NCBI RefSeq assembly: GCF_000372885.1
Contig: NZ_KB889967.1
Coordinates: 1 to 64,000 of the forward strand
Length of the DNA stretch: 64,000 nt
Reading direction: 5' to 3'
Source: Methyloversatilis thermotolerans
GTDB lineage: Bacteria; Pseudomonadota; Gammaproteobacteria; Burkholderiales; Rhodocyclaceae
The notes beneath the pieces are model-generated. The model saw only the letters and a program-made list of their open reading frames with translations. It made no database searches and was not told the DNA's origin. Position 1 is the stretch's first letter. Every line of letters starts with the position of its first letter. Below are positions 38,877-48,406 of this stretch, one piece after another. A program made the position numbers and the translations under genes.

Positions 38877-39773
38877 ATGAGCGCGCCGGGGCAGGCCCCC
38901 CGGGCGCTGGCGGCACTCGGCCTGCTGGCCATCATCTGGGGCTACAACTGGGTGGTGATGAAGATCGCGCTGCACGACATGCACGCGGTTCAGTTCGGAG
39001 CCTGGCGCACCTTCGGTGGCGCCCTCTGCCTGTTCGTGCTGATGGCCGTGCTGCGCCGGCCGCTGCGTCCACGCAAGCCGCTGTGGCTGCTCGTGCTCGG
39101 CCTGCTGCAGACCGCGGGCTTCACCGGCCTCATCATCATCGCGCTGGTGAGTGGCGGCGCCGGAAAGACCGCCGTGCTCACCTACACCATGCCGTTCTGG
39201 GTCATGGTGTTCGCCTGGCCCATGCTGGGTGAGACGCTGCGCGGATGGCAGTGGCCGTCGGCGCTGGCCACGCTGTGCGGCCTGCTGCTCATCCTGGATC
39301 CGCTGCATCTGGGCAGCGACCGGTCGAGCATGATGCTGGCCACCCTCGCCGGGGCGTTCTGGGCACTGTCGGTCATCCTGGTCAAGAAGCTGCAGGCGCG
39401 CGCGCCGGACATCGATCTGCTGTCCATGACCGCCTGGCAGATGCTCTTCGGATCCTTGCCGCTGCTGGCCTGCGCGCTGCTGTGGCCGGCACCGCCGGTG
39501 CGCTGGACGCCGGCACTGCTGGGTGCGATCGCTTTCAACATCCTGCTGGCGAACGCGCTGGCCTGGCTGTTGTGGCTGTACGCCCTGCGACGTCTGTCCG
39601 CAGGCACCACCAGCATGGTGTCATTGCTGACGCCGGTCATCGGTGTCGTCGCTGCCGCGATGCAACTGGCAGAGCGCCCGAGCGTGCACGAGATGGCAGG
39701 CATGCTGCTGATCGGCGTCGGTCTGTGCATGCTTCCGCTCGAGGCACGCCGACGACGAGCGCTCGCCGGCTGA
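38877..39773 (+). CDS. EamA/DMT-family exporter
   Basis: 298 residues with ten hydrophobic helices and two EamA repeats (first about 12-140, second about 155-290). The repeats carry the usual starting pattern IIWGYNWVVMK and the second-half ALSVILVKK. Such proteins export metabolites or drugs; the substrate is unknown. It starts 72 bases after the SnoaL-like gene and ends convergent with the phosphatase gene. Confidence 0.88.
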   Translation: MSAPGQAPRALAALGLLAIIWGYNWVVMKIALHDMHAVQFGAWRTFGGALCLFVLMAVLRRPLRPRKPLWLLVLGLLQTAGFTGLIIIALVSGGAGKTAVLTYTMPFWVMVFAWPMLGETLRGWQWPSALATLCGLLLILDPLHLGSDRSSMMLATLAGAFWALSVILVKKLQARAPDIDLLSMTAWQMLFGSLPLLACALLWPAPPVRWTPALLGAIAFNILLANALAWLLWLYALRRLSAGTTSMVSLLTPVIGVVAAAMQLAERPSVHEMAGMLLIGVGLCMLPLEARRRRALAG

Positions 39774-39811
39774 TCGCGCATCCGCTGCGCCCCCTGGTTA
39801 ACGGGTGAAGC

Positions 39812-39894
39812 CCGCTGCGACACTTGCTGCAACGGCCATGCTCCGCTCGACGACAAGGGCTTCGTCGCCCGTGACGACGAGCATTTCGCAGCGG
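39812..39894. other. Nested hairpin structure in a convergent intergenic region
   Basis: Three inverted pairs nest around one centre: CCGCTGCGA (39812-39820) with TCGCAGCGG (39886-39894), ATGCTC (39838-39843) with GAGCAT (39879-39884), and CGACGA (39848-39853) with TCGTCG (39862-39867). There is no T-run. It may be a bidirectional terminator, a repeat element or a structured RNA. Confidence 0.4.
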
Positions 39895-39938
39895 CGAAGC
39901 GAACAAGGCGGGCGGCAGTCAGCCGCGCCGCCGCGCGC

Positions 39939-40499
39939 TCACAGTGTCAGCCTGCCGATCACGCGTGTCGTGCCGTCCTGCCCACCTCCGAGTACGACCG
40001 CCTCACCCATCGCGAGGTCCTCGCCGCACAGCGCGAGAATGTTCACCTGATGCGTGACGGCCAGCACGCGGTGACCGACCGGCAGACTTGTGATGAGGCC
40101 GCGCAGCGCGCGTGTCTGGCTCTCGCGGTCGCCCTGTCCGGCGAAGAAGGAATTCAGCTCGGGCCGGATGACGACCTGTTGCTGCGGCACCATCAGGCGT
40201 GCGGTATCGATGCAGCGGCACCAGGCGCTGCTCCACACCGCGTCGAAGCGGATGCCGTGCTCGACCAGCGCCTCGCCGGACCGTTTTGCCTGCTGCCGAC
40301 CTTCGGCCGACAGATTGCGCTGTGTCGCACAGTCATCGATGCGAAAGCCCGGTGGATCGCCGATTCCGGGATCCGTGCGCGCGTGACGCAGCAGCAGCAC
40401 GCCGCCGCCGCGCAGCGACTGCAGCGCCGGTTGTGCCGCGCGGGCCGCGGGAAGCAGCGGCAGGGTGACGAACGTCAGGCAGAAACGGCGCTTGTCCAT
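39939..40499 (-). CDS. Histidine phosphatase-family protein with a signal sequence
   Basis: 186 residues. The start MDKRRFCLTFVTLPLLPAARA looks like a signal peptide, possibly Tat-type from the RR. The catalytic His is in LLLRHART (RHA instead of the usual RHG), and the second His is in VTHQVNILAL. A periplasmic phosphoesterase is likely; the substrate is unknown. It is transcribed in the same direction as the downstream-lying genes on this strand, 47 bases after the mmsA stop. Confidence 0.8.
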   Translation of the reverse strand: MDKRRFCLTFVTLPLLPAARAAQPALQSLRGGGVLLLRHARTDPGIGDPPGFRIDDCATQRNLSAEGRQQAKRSGEALVEHGIRFDAVWSSAWCRCIDTARLMVPQQQVVIRPELNSFFAGQGDRESQTRALRGLITSLPVGHRVLAVTHQVNILALCGEDLAMGEAVVLGGGQDGTTRVIGRLTL

Positions 40500-40546
40500 G
40501 TGCGGGACCTCATGTCAGACCCGCGCATTGACCGCTGCCGCCGCCT

Positions 40547-42055
40547 TCAGTTCACCGGCATCACGAATTCCGGCCCGCGCGAACCGCTGTCGGGCCAGCG
40601 CTGCATGATGCTCTTGTAGCGGGTGTAGAAACGCACGCCTTCCTCGCCATAGGCATGCAGGTCACCGAACAGGCTCTGCTTCCATCCGCCGAAGGAATGC
40701 CAGGCCATCGGCACCGGTATCGGCACATTGATGCCCACCATGCCGGCTTCGATGCGCTGGCCGAATTCGCGTGCGGCTGCCCCATCCCGCGTATAGAGCG
40801 ACACGCCATTGCCGTACTCGTGACGGTTCACGAGGGTGATCGCCTCGGCCAGGCTGGCTGCCCGCACGACGCACAGCACAGGCCCGAATATCTCCTCGCG
40901 CCAGATGCGCATGCCGGGCGTCACATGATCGAACAGGGTGGCACCGAGGAAGAATCCCTGCTCGTGTCCGGCGACCACATGCCGGCGTCCGTCGAGCACC
41001 AGCGTCGCGCCTTCGGTCACGCCGGCATCGATCAGTGACACGATGCGTTCGCGATGTGCTGCCGTCACCACCGGTCCCATGTCGACGCCTTCGCCTTCGC
41101 CATCGCCGATGTTCAGCTTCTGTGCGCGCATGCGCACTGCCTCGACCAGCGCGTCGCCGATGTCGCCTACCGCGACCGCGACCGATATCGCCATGCAGCG
41201 CTCTCCTGCCGAGCCATAGGCGGCGCCGATCAGCGCATCCGCCGCCTGGCCGATGTCCGCGTCCGGCATCACCACCATGTGGTTCTTCGCCCCGCCCAGC
41301 GCCTGTGCGCGCTTGCCTTGACGCGACGCGGTTTCGTGGATGTGGCGTGCGACCGGTGTGGAGCCGACGAAGCTCACCGCGCGCACCTCGGGGTGGGCGA
41401 GCAGGGCATCCACCGCGACGCGATCGCCTTGTATGACAGAGAACACCCCGTCGGGCAGACCGGCTTCACGGAACAGTTCGGCGGTCAGCAGCGAGGGCGA
41501 CGGATCCCGTTCCGAAGGCTTCAGGATGAAGCTGTTACCGCAGGCTAACGCGACCGGCGCCATCCACATCGGCACCATGAAGGGAAAGTTGAACGGGGTG
41601 ATGCCGGCGACCACACCCAGCGGCATGCGCTGGCTCCAGTTGGCGATGCCGCCGCCGACGTGGTCGGAATACTGGCCCTGCAGCAGATGCGGGATGCCGC
41701 AGGCGAACTCGATCACCTCCAGCCCGCGCTGCACTTCGCCCTGTGCGTCGGGCAGCGTCTTGCCGTGTTCGCGCGTGATCAGCCGCGCCAGATCGAGGCT
41801 GTATCGCTCCACCAGTTCCTTCATCCGGAACAGCACGCGCGCCCGGCGCTGCGGCGCCGTTGCGGCCCACGCCACTTGCGCCGAGCTTGCGCTGGCAACC
41901 GCCCGGTCGACGAGGGCGGCGTCCGCGAGGCAGACTTCGCGGGCGATCCGACCGTGGGCCGGGTCGAACACCGGCGCGCGCTCGTGTCCGCCGTGGGCCG
42001 CTTGTCCGTCTATCCAGTGCGGAATCAGATCCGAGGGGAGGGTATGCCGGGTCAT
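40547..42055 (-). CDS. mmsA: CoA-acylating methylmalonate-semialdehyde dehydrogenase
   Basis: 502 residues. MmsA converts (methyl)malonate semialdehyde to propionyl- or acetyl-CoA in valine, inositol or beta-alanine breakdown. It has the aldehyde dehydrogenase fold with the catalytic Cys in [11 protein letters not shown], the cofactor-binding [10 protein letters not shown], and the MmsA-type end [17 protein letters not shown]. Start: ATG at 42055 after AGGA; an upstream ATG at 42064 is also possible, and the frame is open much further, but that part has no family match. No other valine-pathway gene is adjacent. Confidence 0.9.
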   Translation of the reverse strand: MTRHTLPSDLIPHWIDGQAAHGGHERAPVFDPAHGRIAREVCLADAALVDRAVASASSAQVAWAATAPQRRARVLFRMKELVERYSLDLARLITREHGKTLPDAQGEVQRGLEVIEFACGIPHLLQGQYSDHVGGGIANWSQRMPLGVVAGITPFNFPFMVPMWMAPVALACGNSFILKPSERDPSPSLLTAELFREAGLPDGVFSVIQGDRVAVDALLAHPEVRAVSFVGSTPVARHIHETASRQGKRAQALGGAKNHMVVMPDADIGQAADALIGAAYGSAGERCMAISVAVAVGDIGDALVEAVRMRAQKLNIGDGEGEGVDMGPVVTAAHRERIVSLIDAGVTEGATLVLDGRRHVVAGHEQGFFLGATLFDHVTPGMRIWREEIFGPVLCVVRAASLAEAITLVNRHEYGNGVSLYTRDGAAAREFGQRIEAGMVGINVPIPVPMAWHSFGGWKQSLFGDLHAYGEEGVRFYTRYKSIMQRWPDSGSRGPEFVMPVN

Positions 42056-42306
42056 GGCGTGCATCCTGCTGCATGAACAGGCCACCATTGTGCCGCTTCG
42101 CTGTCGCCGGTGCAGGATTGCGAAGGCTTCGTCCGGCGAGGCCGACCGGTCTGCGACACGTCGGCAAGGCGGCCGGTGCGAGCGTCCCGCGCGGAGCCGG
42201 TCACCGCCGGCAGGCAACGCGAACGCGGGCATTCTCAAGGACCGGCGCCGGTTTGCCCGCAGCCTGCATGGGTCGTAGCGACAGGGCTTGCGCGCGGTGG
42301 ATGCGC
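42056..42306. other. Intergenic stretch between clsB and mmsA
   Basis: About 250 GC-rich bases with no recognisable gene, tRNA or strong terminator. It should hold the mmsA promoter and the end of the clsB transcript. Confidence 0.4.
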
Positions 42307-43482
42307 TCAGCGGTCCTCGAGCATGTGGCGGCTCATCTTCTCGCCGGCCAGACCGATCATGAACCGTATCAGGCCATACGCCATCCAGCGCAGCAGCCTT
42401 TCGTGCAGCGGGCGGCTGCGCCACTGGCGGTGCCGCAGTTCCCGGCCTCCGTGCTGCGCTGCGGCAAGGAGGCTCTGTTCCAGAGTCGCCGCAAACGCGT
42501 GGTCATGGATCACCACATTTGCTTCGCGCGCCAGCATGAGACTGAACGGATCGATATTGCTCGATCCCACGGTGGCCCATTCGCCGTCGATGACCGCTGC
42601 CTTGGCGTGCAGGAAGCTGCGCCGGTACTCGAATATGCGCACCCCTTCCGAAAGCAGTGAGCCGTAGAGCGCCTGCGATGCGTAATGCAGCAGCGCATAC
42701 TCGACCCGTCCCTGCAGCACCAGCGTGACCGTCACGCCGCGCCCGGCGGCGGCGATCAGTGCCTGGCGGAAGCGGCGGCCCGGCAGGAAGTAGGCGTTGG
42801 CGATGACGATGTGCTGGCGGGCTCGCGCGATCGCATCGAGATAGGCGTTCTCGATGTCGTGCCGGTGTCTCACATTGTCGCGGGTGAGCAGCGATGCTTC
42901 CACGGTGCCCGCCGGCGCGATGCGGTGCGTGAAGATGCGCCCGAGACGTGGACGGAACTGCAGTGTCGCCCAGGCGACGCGCTCCCACAGCTTGACGCAT
43001 TCGGCATGGATGCGCGCCACGAGCGGTCCGCGCACGCTGACCGCGTAGTCGAAGCGGGGCGGCTTCTGGCGGGGCGTATCCATGTCATCGATGATGTTGA
43101 TGCCACCGACGAAGCCGGTGTCGGCATCGATCACCGCCATCTTTCGGTGCATGCGTCTGAGTCGCCGACGGCTGAGGTTGATGCGCGCGAGCTCCGGCCG
43201 GAAGGTGAGCACCTGTACACCTGCGGCCTCAAGGCCGGGCTGCAGCGTGTGTTCGAAATCGCGGGCGCCGAAGCCATCGACCAGCACCCGCACCCGCACC
43301 CCGCGCAGCGCGGCCCGCGCGAGTGCCGACGCCATCCGGCGACCCGTTTCGTCGTCCGCGAAGATGTAGGTTTCCAGGAAGATTTCGGTTCGCGCCTCCT
43401 CGATGCAGCGCTCCAGCGCCGGGAAGTACTGCGTCCCGCACACCAGAAGCTTCACGTCATTGCCTCCGAGGCGGCGCGTCAT
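42307..43482 (-). CDS. clsB: Cardiolipin synthase B-type phospholipase D family protein
   Basis: 391 residues with two HKD motifs, HRKMAVID (about residue 110) and [11 protein letters not shown] (about residue 285), plus GGINI and GSSNID after them, as in ClsB of E. coli (413 residues). The start ATG at 43482 overlaps the stop of the ybhP gene by four bases (ATGA), as in E. coli where ybhP and clsB (ybhO) adjoin. It makes cardiolipin from phosphatidylglycerol, or a related lipid. Confidence 0.88.
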   Translation of the reverse strand: MTRRLGGNDVKLLVCGTQYFPALERCIEEARTEIFLETYIFADDETGRRMASALARAALRGVRVRVLVDGFGARDFEHTLQPGLEAAGVQVLTFRPELARINLSRRRLRRMHRKMAVIDADTGFVGGINIIDDMDTPRQKPPRFDYAVSVRGPLVARIHAECVKLWERVAWATLQFRPRLGRIFTHRIAPAGTVEASLLTRDNVRHRHDIENAYLDAIARARQHIVIANAYFLPGRRFRQALIAAAGRGVTVTLVLQGRVEYALLHYASQALYGSLLSEGVRIFEYRRSFLHAKAAVIDGEWATVGSSNIDPFSLMLAREANVVIHDHAFAATLEQSLLAAAQHGGRELRHRQWRSRPLHERLLRWMAYGLIRFMIGLAGEKMSRHMLEDR

Positions 43483-44234
43483 GACCGCTCTTGCAGGCTG
43501 AGCAGCGCCGTCAGCGCGGCGTGGTCGGAAATGCGGGCCCAGGGATTGCCGGCATGTCGCGCCACCTCGCGCACGCGCAGCCCGCGCACATAGATGCGGT
43601 CCAGCCGCAGGATGGGAAAGGCGGCCGGAAAACTGCGCGCCGGACGACCGTGCAACTGGCTGTGTGCCTCGTGCAGTCCGAGCGCATGCGCCCATTGGTC
43701 TTCGGCGCGGTTGTGCCAGTCGTTGAAGTCGCCGGCGACGATCAGTGCTTCGTCGCCAGGTATCGCACTGCGGATATGTTCGGACAGCATGGCGTACTGA
43801 CGTTCCCGTCCGCGCGCGGTCAGCCCCAGGTGCACGCACAGCGCATGCACACGCGTATGACCGTCAGGTTCGATCACGCAATGCAGCAGGCCGCGCTGTT
43901 CGAAGCGATGGGCGGATACGTCGCGATTGACCGACTGCGCGATCGGATGTCTGGACAGGATGGCGTTGCCATGGTGGCCGTGATCATAGATGGCATTGCG
44001 GCCATAGGCGGTCGCCGGCCACATGCGGTCGGCCAGGAACTCGTACTGGGGTTCCGCCGGCCAGTCGGCGTGGCGTTGCGCGTGGCCGTGATGCTGGCCC
44101 TGCACCTCCTGCAGGAACACCAGATCGGCGCCGAGCGCCTGCAGGCGTTCCCGCAGTTCGTGTATCACCATCCGGCGATTGAACTGCGAGAAGCCCTTGT
44201 GGATGTTCCAGGTGCAGATGCGCAGTTCGGTCAT
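43479..44234 (-). CDS. ybhP: Endonuclease/exonuclease/phosphatase-family protein YbhP
   Basis: 251 residues of the EEP fold with TWNIHKG, FLQEVQG, GNAILSR, the metal-binding GDFND and the C-terminal SDHAAL. It is homologous to YbhP, paired with clsB in E. coli. The exact substrate is unknown. It starts 34 bases after nadA and ends in an ATGA overlap with clsB. Confidence 0.85.
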   Translation of the reverse strand: MTELRICTWNIHKGFSQFNRRMVIHELRERLQALGADLVFLQEVQGQHHGHAQRHADWPAEPQYEFLADRMWPATAYGRNAIYDHGHHGNAILSRHPIAQSVNRDVSAHRFEQRGLLHCVIEPDGHTRVHALCVHLGLTARGRERQYAMLSEHIRSAIPGDEALIVAGDFNDWHNRAEDQWAHALGLHEAHSQLHGRPARSFPAAFPILRLDRIYVRGLRVREVARHAGNPWARISDHAALTALLSLQERS

Positions 44235-44268
44235 GCGCCGTGGATCTTCGGCGGGCGCCCGGGCGCGC

Positions 44269-45375
44269 TCAGGGCGAAGCCGCCAGCATGCGGTCCATCG
44301 CCACCCTGGCGCCGGCTGCCTCGTGCGCAGGCACGCTGATGCGGTTCACGACGTTTCCTTCGGCGAGGTTCTCCAGCGTCCATGCCAGATGCTGAGGATC
44401 GATGCGCTGCATGGTCGAACACATGCACACCGTGGGCGCCATGAACTGCACGGTCTTGCCTTCGTGCTTCACTTCGTCCGCCAGCCGGTTCACCAGGTTC
44501 AGCTCGGTGCCTACCAGCCACTTCGTACCCGGTGCGCCGGCCTTCACCGTCTTCAGGATGTACTCGGTCGAACCGACGTAGTCGGACTGGCGGCACACCT
44601 CGAACGCGCTTTCGGGATGGGAAATGACGATGCCGTCCGGATTCTGGTTGCGCCAGCGCAGGATGTGCGAGGGCTGGAACATCTGGTGCACCGAACAGTG
44701 CCCCTTCCACAGCAGGATTTTCGCCTTCGCCACCTGTTCCGCGCTCAGTCCGCCATTTTCCAGATCGGGGTCCCACACCAGCATGTCCTCGAGCGCGATC
44801 CCCATGTTGTAGCCTGTCCAGCGACCGAGATGCTGATCGGGGAAGAACAGCACTTTCTCGCGCCGCGCCAGCGACCACTCGAGAATGCTGCCGCAGTTCG
44901 ACGAGGTGCAGACGATGCCGCCGTGCTCGCCGCAGAAAGCCTTCAGATCGGCGGCGGAATTGATATAGGTGACCGGCGTGAACACCTGGTCCGGATCGCC
45001 GCCGAGCAGTGCGCGCAGTTCGCGCCAGCAGCGCTCCACCTTGGCGAGGTTGGCCATGTCGGCCATCGAACAGCCGGCGGCAAGGTCGGGCAGGATGGCG
45101 GTCTGTTCCGGCCTGGACATGATGTCCGCCACCTCGGCCATGAAATGCACGCCGCAGAATACGATGAACTCGGCATCGGTCTGGCTGGCAAGGCGCGACA
45201 GCTTGAGCGAGTCGCCGGTCAGGTCGGCGTGGCGATACACGTCTTCACGCTGATAGTGGTGACCGAGAATGACCGCGCGCTGTCCGAGTTGTGCGCGGGC
45301 AGCGCGTATGCGTACCTGTGCCTGTTCGTCGGCCAGGACATTGAAACGATCGAAGCTGATGGGGGCGACTTGCAT
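44269..45375 (-). CDS. nadA: Quinolinate synthase A
   Basis: 368 residues. NadA condenses iminoaspartate with dihydroxyacetone phosphate to quinolinate in NAD synthesis using a [4Fe-4S] cluster. The likely cluster cysteines are in AAGCSMAD, SSNCGSIL and TVCMCSTM. Other motifs are GHHYQREDVY and FCGVHFMAE. It is 22 bases after a rhodanese-like gene and 34 before ybhP, so the four genes rhodanese-nadA-ybhP-clsB may form one transcript. Confidence 0.94.
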   Translation of the reverse strand: MQVAPISFDRFNVLADEQAQVRIRAARAQLGQRAVILGHHYQREDVYRHADLTGDSLKLSRLASQTDAEFIVFCGVHFMAEVADIMSRPEQTAILPDLAAGCSMADMANLAKVERCWRELRALLGGDPDQVFTPVTYINSAADLKAFCGEHGGIVCTSSNCGSILEWSLARREKVLFFPDQHLGRWTGYNMGIALEDMLVWDPDLENGGLSAEQVAKAKILLWKGHCSVHQMFQPSHILRWRNQNPDGIVISHPESAFEVCRQSDYVGSTEYILKTVKAGAPGTKWLVGTELNLVNRLADEVKHEGKTVQFMAPTVCMCSTMQRIDPQHLAWTLENLAEGNVVNRISVPAHEAAGARVAMDRMLAASP

Positions 45376-45396
45376 CGGAAATCCTCGTGCGGCGAA

Positions 45397-45846
45397 TCAG
45401 CTCTGGCGCCAGGGAAGACCCGCCTGTCGCCAGCCGCCTACCGTGCTGCGATGGCCGTTCGCATCGAGATCACCCTCGAAGCCTTCGAGTATGTTGTAGG
45501 CGTTGCCGTAACCTGCCTCGGCCGCCGCCGTGGCGGCACCGTGCGAACGACCACCACTGCGGCACAGGAACATGACCAGACCTTCCGGATCGACCTGACG
45601 CTTGAGCTGCGCGATGAAATCCGGATTGCGCTGGCCGCTGGACATATTCCACTCGATCTGCACCGAATCCGGTACCTCGCCCACCCACTGCCATTCTGCG
45701 GATGTACGTACGTCCACAATGCGGGCACCGGGCGCCAGTTTCAACAGTTCGTAAGCCTCGGCGGGGGTGACTGCGCCCGCGTAGGGCAGTTGCAGTTGCT
45801 GGGCGCGCTCGCGTGCGAGGCCGAGTATCTGTCCCAATGTGGCCAT
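45397..45846 (-). CDS. Rhodanese-like sulfurtransferase
   Basis: 149 residues forming a single rhodanese domain, with the CH2A-type VDVRTSAEWQWVGEVP and the active-site loop CRSGGRS. A persulfide carrier is likely. It lies upstream of nadA on the same strand, divergent to glnA. It may supply or repair sulfur for Fe-S assembly, but this is only context. Confidence 0.85.
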   Translation of the reverse strand: MATLGQILGLARERAQQLQLPYAGAVTPAEAYELLKLAPGARIVDVRTSAEWQWVGEVPDSVQIEWNMSSGQRNPDFIAQLKRQVDPEGLVMFLCRSGGRSHGAATAAAEAGYGNAYNILEGFEGDLDANGHRSTVGGWRQAGLPWRQS

Positions 45847-45938
45847 GACGTTTCCGGGTAGAAAGGTGAAGAGGCAAAAGTATACAGCGCGCCGTGCTCC
45901 TGCGTCCGCCCCGAAACGGTGCGCTTTCAGTCAAAACC

Positions 45939-45953
45939 GCACCTGGGTGGTGC
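45939..45953 (+). promoter_or_regulatory. NtrC enhancer site 1 of glnA
   Basis: GCACC-TGGGT-GGTGC is an exact inverted pair with the NtrC consensus core (GCACC-N5-GGTGC). Its centre is about 109 bases upstream of the predicted start site, matching the position of a strong site in the enteric glnA promoter. Confidence 0.75.
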
Positions 45954-45958
45954 TGTGT

Positions 45959-45975
45959 TGCGCCGCTTTTGTGCA
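45959..45975 (+). promoter_or_regulatory. NtrC enhancer site 2 of glnA
   Basis: TGCGCC-GCTTT-TGTGCA matches the consensus TGCACC-N5-GGTGCA at 10 of 12 defined positions. It lies 21 bases (two helical turns) from site 1, giving a cooperative pair. Confidence 0.65.
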
Positions 45976-46028
45976 TGCTGTGTAGGCCACGGGCGCTGTG
46001 GCACAATCATCAGGCTGAACCCGACGCG

Positions 46029-46044
46029 TGGCACAGCTTCTGCT
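46029..46044 (+). promoter_or_regulatory. Sigma-54 promoter of glnA
   Basis: TGGCACAGCTTCTGCT has the GG and GC pairs at the correct 12-base spacing, and matches consensus TGGCAC-N5-TTGCT with one change. The start site would be near 46055, leaving a leader of about 220 bases before glnA. Confidence 0.75.
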
Positions 46045-46055
46045 TAGGCTCGTGC

Positions 46056-46275
46056 GGCATCGACTCCACCGTACTGCACCGGACGCATGAGTCCGGACGC
46101 GGCGCTGAGGGAATGCCCACAGACCACGGCGCTGCGCATCAGGAAAAAACGTGATCCGAAGGGCGGCTGAAGGCCGTCCGCCCTGATTGCGCCGAAGCAG
46201 ACCCGGACGTGTGCGAGCTTGCTCACCCCAAAAACAAGCCGAACCCGTTGCACATATACCTCGTAGGAGAAACTA
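46056..46275 (+). other. Long glnA leader with a hairpin
   Basis: The predicted leader of about 220 bases holds AGGGCGG (46160-46166) pairing with CCGCCCT (46178-46184). It matches no riboswitch class that I can recognise. I see no gene in it. Confidence 0.35.
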
Positions 46276-47688
46276 ATGACGACCGCGAAGCAGGTTCTCG
46301 ACATCATCAAGGAAAACGAAGTCAAGTTCGTCGACTTCCGTTTCACCGACACCCGTGGCAAGGAGCAGCACGTCGGTGTGCCGGTCAGCGCCTTCAGCGA
46401 AGACAAGTTCACCGAAGGTCACGCTTTTGATGGTTCGTCGATCGCCGGCTGGAAGGGCATCCAGGCGTCCGACATGCTGTTGATGCCGGATCCCGCAACC
46501 GCCTATCTCGACCCGTTCTTTGATGAAACCACGCTGGTGATCACGTGTGATGTGGTCGAACCGTCCGACGGCAAGGGTTACGACCGTGACCCGCGTTCCA
46601 TCGCCAAGCGCGCCGAAGCCTATCTGAAGTCCACCGGCCTGGGCGATACCGCCTACTTCGGCCCGGAACCCGAATTCTTCATCTTTGACAGTGTCGAGTG
46701 GAAGGTGGACATGTCGGGTTGCCGCGTGCAGATCTTCTCGGAAGAGGCTGCATGGGCCACCGGCGAGAAGTTCGAGAGCGGCAATACCGGTCACCGTCCG
46801 ATGGTGAAGGGCGGTTACTTCCCGGTCCCGCCGGTCGATTCGCACAATGACATCCGTGCCTCCATGGTGCTGGCGCTGGAAGCCATCGGCATCCCGGTCG
46901 AAGTGCACCACCACGAAGTGGCGACCGCCGGCCAGAACGAGATCGGCACCAAGTTCAACACCCTGGTCCGCCGCGCCGACTGGACTCAGGCTCTGAAGTA
47001 CGTCGTGCACAACGTGGCGCACAGCTACGGCAAGACGGCGACCTTCATGCCCAAGCCCATCGTTGGCGACAACGGTTCTGGCATGCACGTGCACCAGTCG
47101 ATCTGGAAGGACGGCAAGAACCTGTTCGCCGGCAGCGGCTATGCCGGTCTGTCCGAGTTCGCGCTGTATTACATCGGCGGCATCATCAAGCACGCCAAGG
47201 CGCTGAATGCGATCACCAACCCGGGTACCAATTCGTACAAGCGTCTGGTTCCGCACTTCGAGGCACCGGTCAAGATGGCCTACTCGGCCCGCAACCGTTC
47301 GGCGTCCGTGCGCATCCCGCACGTTGCCAGCGACAAGGCCCGCCGCATCGAAACCCGCTTCCCGGATCCGCTTGCCAACCCGTACCTGGCTTTCGCCGCG
47401 CTGATGATGGCCGGTCTGGACGGTGTGCAGAACAAGATCCACCCGGGCGATCCGGCGGACAAGAACCTGTACGACCTGCCGCCGGAAGAGGACAAGCTCA
47501 TCCCGACCGTGGCAGGCAGCCTGGACGAAGCGCTGGCCGCGCTGGAAGCCGATCACGCTTTCCTGACCAAGGGTGGTGTGTTCTCGGAAGACTTCATTTC
47601 GGCCTATATCGACCTGAAGCAGCAGGAAGTGAATCGCCTGCGCGTGACCACCCATCCGGTCGAGTTCGACATGTACTACAGCCTCTGA
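46276..47688 (+). CDS. glnA: Glutamine synthetase, type I
   Basis: 470 residues. GlnA joins ammonia to glutamate using ATP and is the main entry point for nitrogen. It has the GSI active-site motifs [22 protein letters not shown], and [12 protein letters not shown]. The adenylylation site is Tyr399 in [10 protein letters not shown], so the enzyme is of the GlnE-regulated type. GTAGGAGA precedes the ATG. The NtrC/sigma-54 promoter upstream and ntrBC downstream form a closed nitrogen-control unit. Confidence 0.97.
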   Translation: MTTAKQVLDIIKENEVKFVDFRFTDTRGKEQHVGVPVSAFSEDKFTEGHAFDGSSIAGWKGIQASDMLLMPDPATAYLDPFFDETTLVITCDVVEPSDGKGYDRDPRSIAKRAEAYLKSTGLGDTAYFGPEPEFFIFDSVEWKVDMSGCRVQIFSEEAAWATGEKFESGNTGHRPMVKGGYFPVPPVDSHNDIRASMVLALEAIGIPVEVHHHEVATAGQNEIGTKFNTLVRRADWTQALKYVVHNVAHSYGKTATFMPKPIVGDNGSGMHVHQSIWKDGKNLFAGSGYAGLSEFALYYIGGIIKHAKALNAITNPGTNSYKRLVPHFEAPVKMAYSARNRSASVRIPHVASDKARRIETRFPDPLANPYLAFAALMMAGLDGVQNKIHPGDPADKNLYDLPPEEDKLIPTVAGSLDEALAALEADHAFLTKGGVFSEDFISAYIDLKQQEVNRLRVTTHPVEFDMYYSL

Positions 47689-47772
47689 TCCACGCGCGCG
47701 TGGAGCGCGTGCCGCTTGCTGCGGCATGCGCGGCAGACCTTCGCTCCCGGCGCTTTCCCGGCCCGGAGCGAG

Positions 47773-47803
47773 AAAAAGGACGGCAACTTGCCGTCCTTTT
47801 TTG
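47773..47803 (+). terminator. Terminator after glnA
   Basis: AAAAAGGACGGC (47773-47784) and GCCGTCCTTTTT (47790-47801) form a strong stem with a five-base loop followed by T. It separates glnA from the genes downstream. Confidence 0.88.
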
Positions 47804-47865
47804 TTGTCTGTCTGCGGGCAGGCAACCTACACTCGGACCACCATCACAGGTATCAGGTGACGTAC

Positions 47866-48354
47866 ATGCTTCAGGGGTCTTCCCGCGTGGCCGTACTCGT
47901 CGCACTACTGACCGCCGCGTCGGCCCACGCGGATGTGTACAAGTGCATCGATGAGGACGGTCATGTCACGTATACCAATGACAAGTCGCGCGCGCGTGGC
48001 TGCAAGCAGTTGTCGAGCGATGTGCCGGTCAGTTCGGTTCCGGGGCCCGCCTCTACAACGTCCAGACCCGCCGCCGGCCCGTCGTCTTCTGCCGGTTTTC
48101 CGAATGTGAGCAACGATCAGCAGAAGACACGGGATGGCGAGCGCCGGCGCATTCTCGAGGCCGAGCTCGCGGCGGAACAGAAGAGCCTGGACGAGGCGCG
48201 CAAGGCGCTGGTCGAGGGTGAGGCCGTCCGGCTGGGCGATGAGCGCAATTACCAGAAGTATCTCGATCGCATCCAGGCGCTGAAGGACAATGTGGCTCTG
48301 CACGAGCGCAATGTGGATGCACTGCGCAAGGAGATCGGAAAGCTGCAGCAGTGA
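47866..48354 (+). CDS. DUF4124-domain secreted protein
   Basis: 162 residues. A signal peptide ends near residue 22 (ASAHA), then comes the DUF4124 start DVYKCIDEDGHVTYTND with two cysteines. After a low-complexity Ser/Pro segment the C-terminal half is a coiled coil. The start at 47866 follows CAGGTGA and gives the signal peptide; an upstream ATG at 47716 is not convincing. Between glnA and ntrB; the function is unknown. Confidence 0.8.
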   Translation: MLQGSSRVAVLVALLTAASAHADVYKCIDEDGHVTYTNDKSRARGCKQLSSDVPVSSVPGPASTTSRPAAGPSSSAGFPNVSNDQQKTRDGERRRILEAELAAEQKSLDEARKALVEGEAVRLGDERNYQKYLDRIQALKDNVALHERNVDALRKEIGKLQQ

Positions 48355-48406
48355 GCCCCGCGGCCCTGCCGCACCACCTGGCGCGTTTTTTGCCTAGAAA
48401 GCCGCC

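Noticed and set aside
39812-39894. Integron attC site
   Set aside because: The conserved RYYYAAC and GTTRRRY ends are absent and no integrase or cassette genes are nearby.
46056-46275. Glutamine or other riboswitch in the glnA leader
   Set aside because: Only one simple hairpin is visible and it matches no aptamer consensus I know.
46273-47727. 484-codon minus-strand frame opposite glnA
   Set aside because: Shadow of the highly conserved glnA gene.
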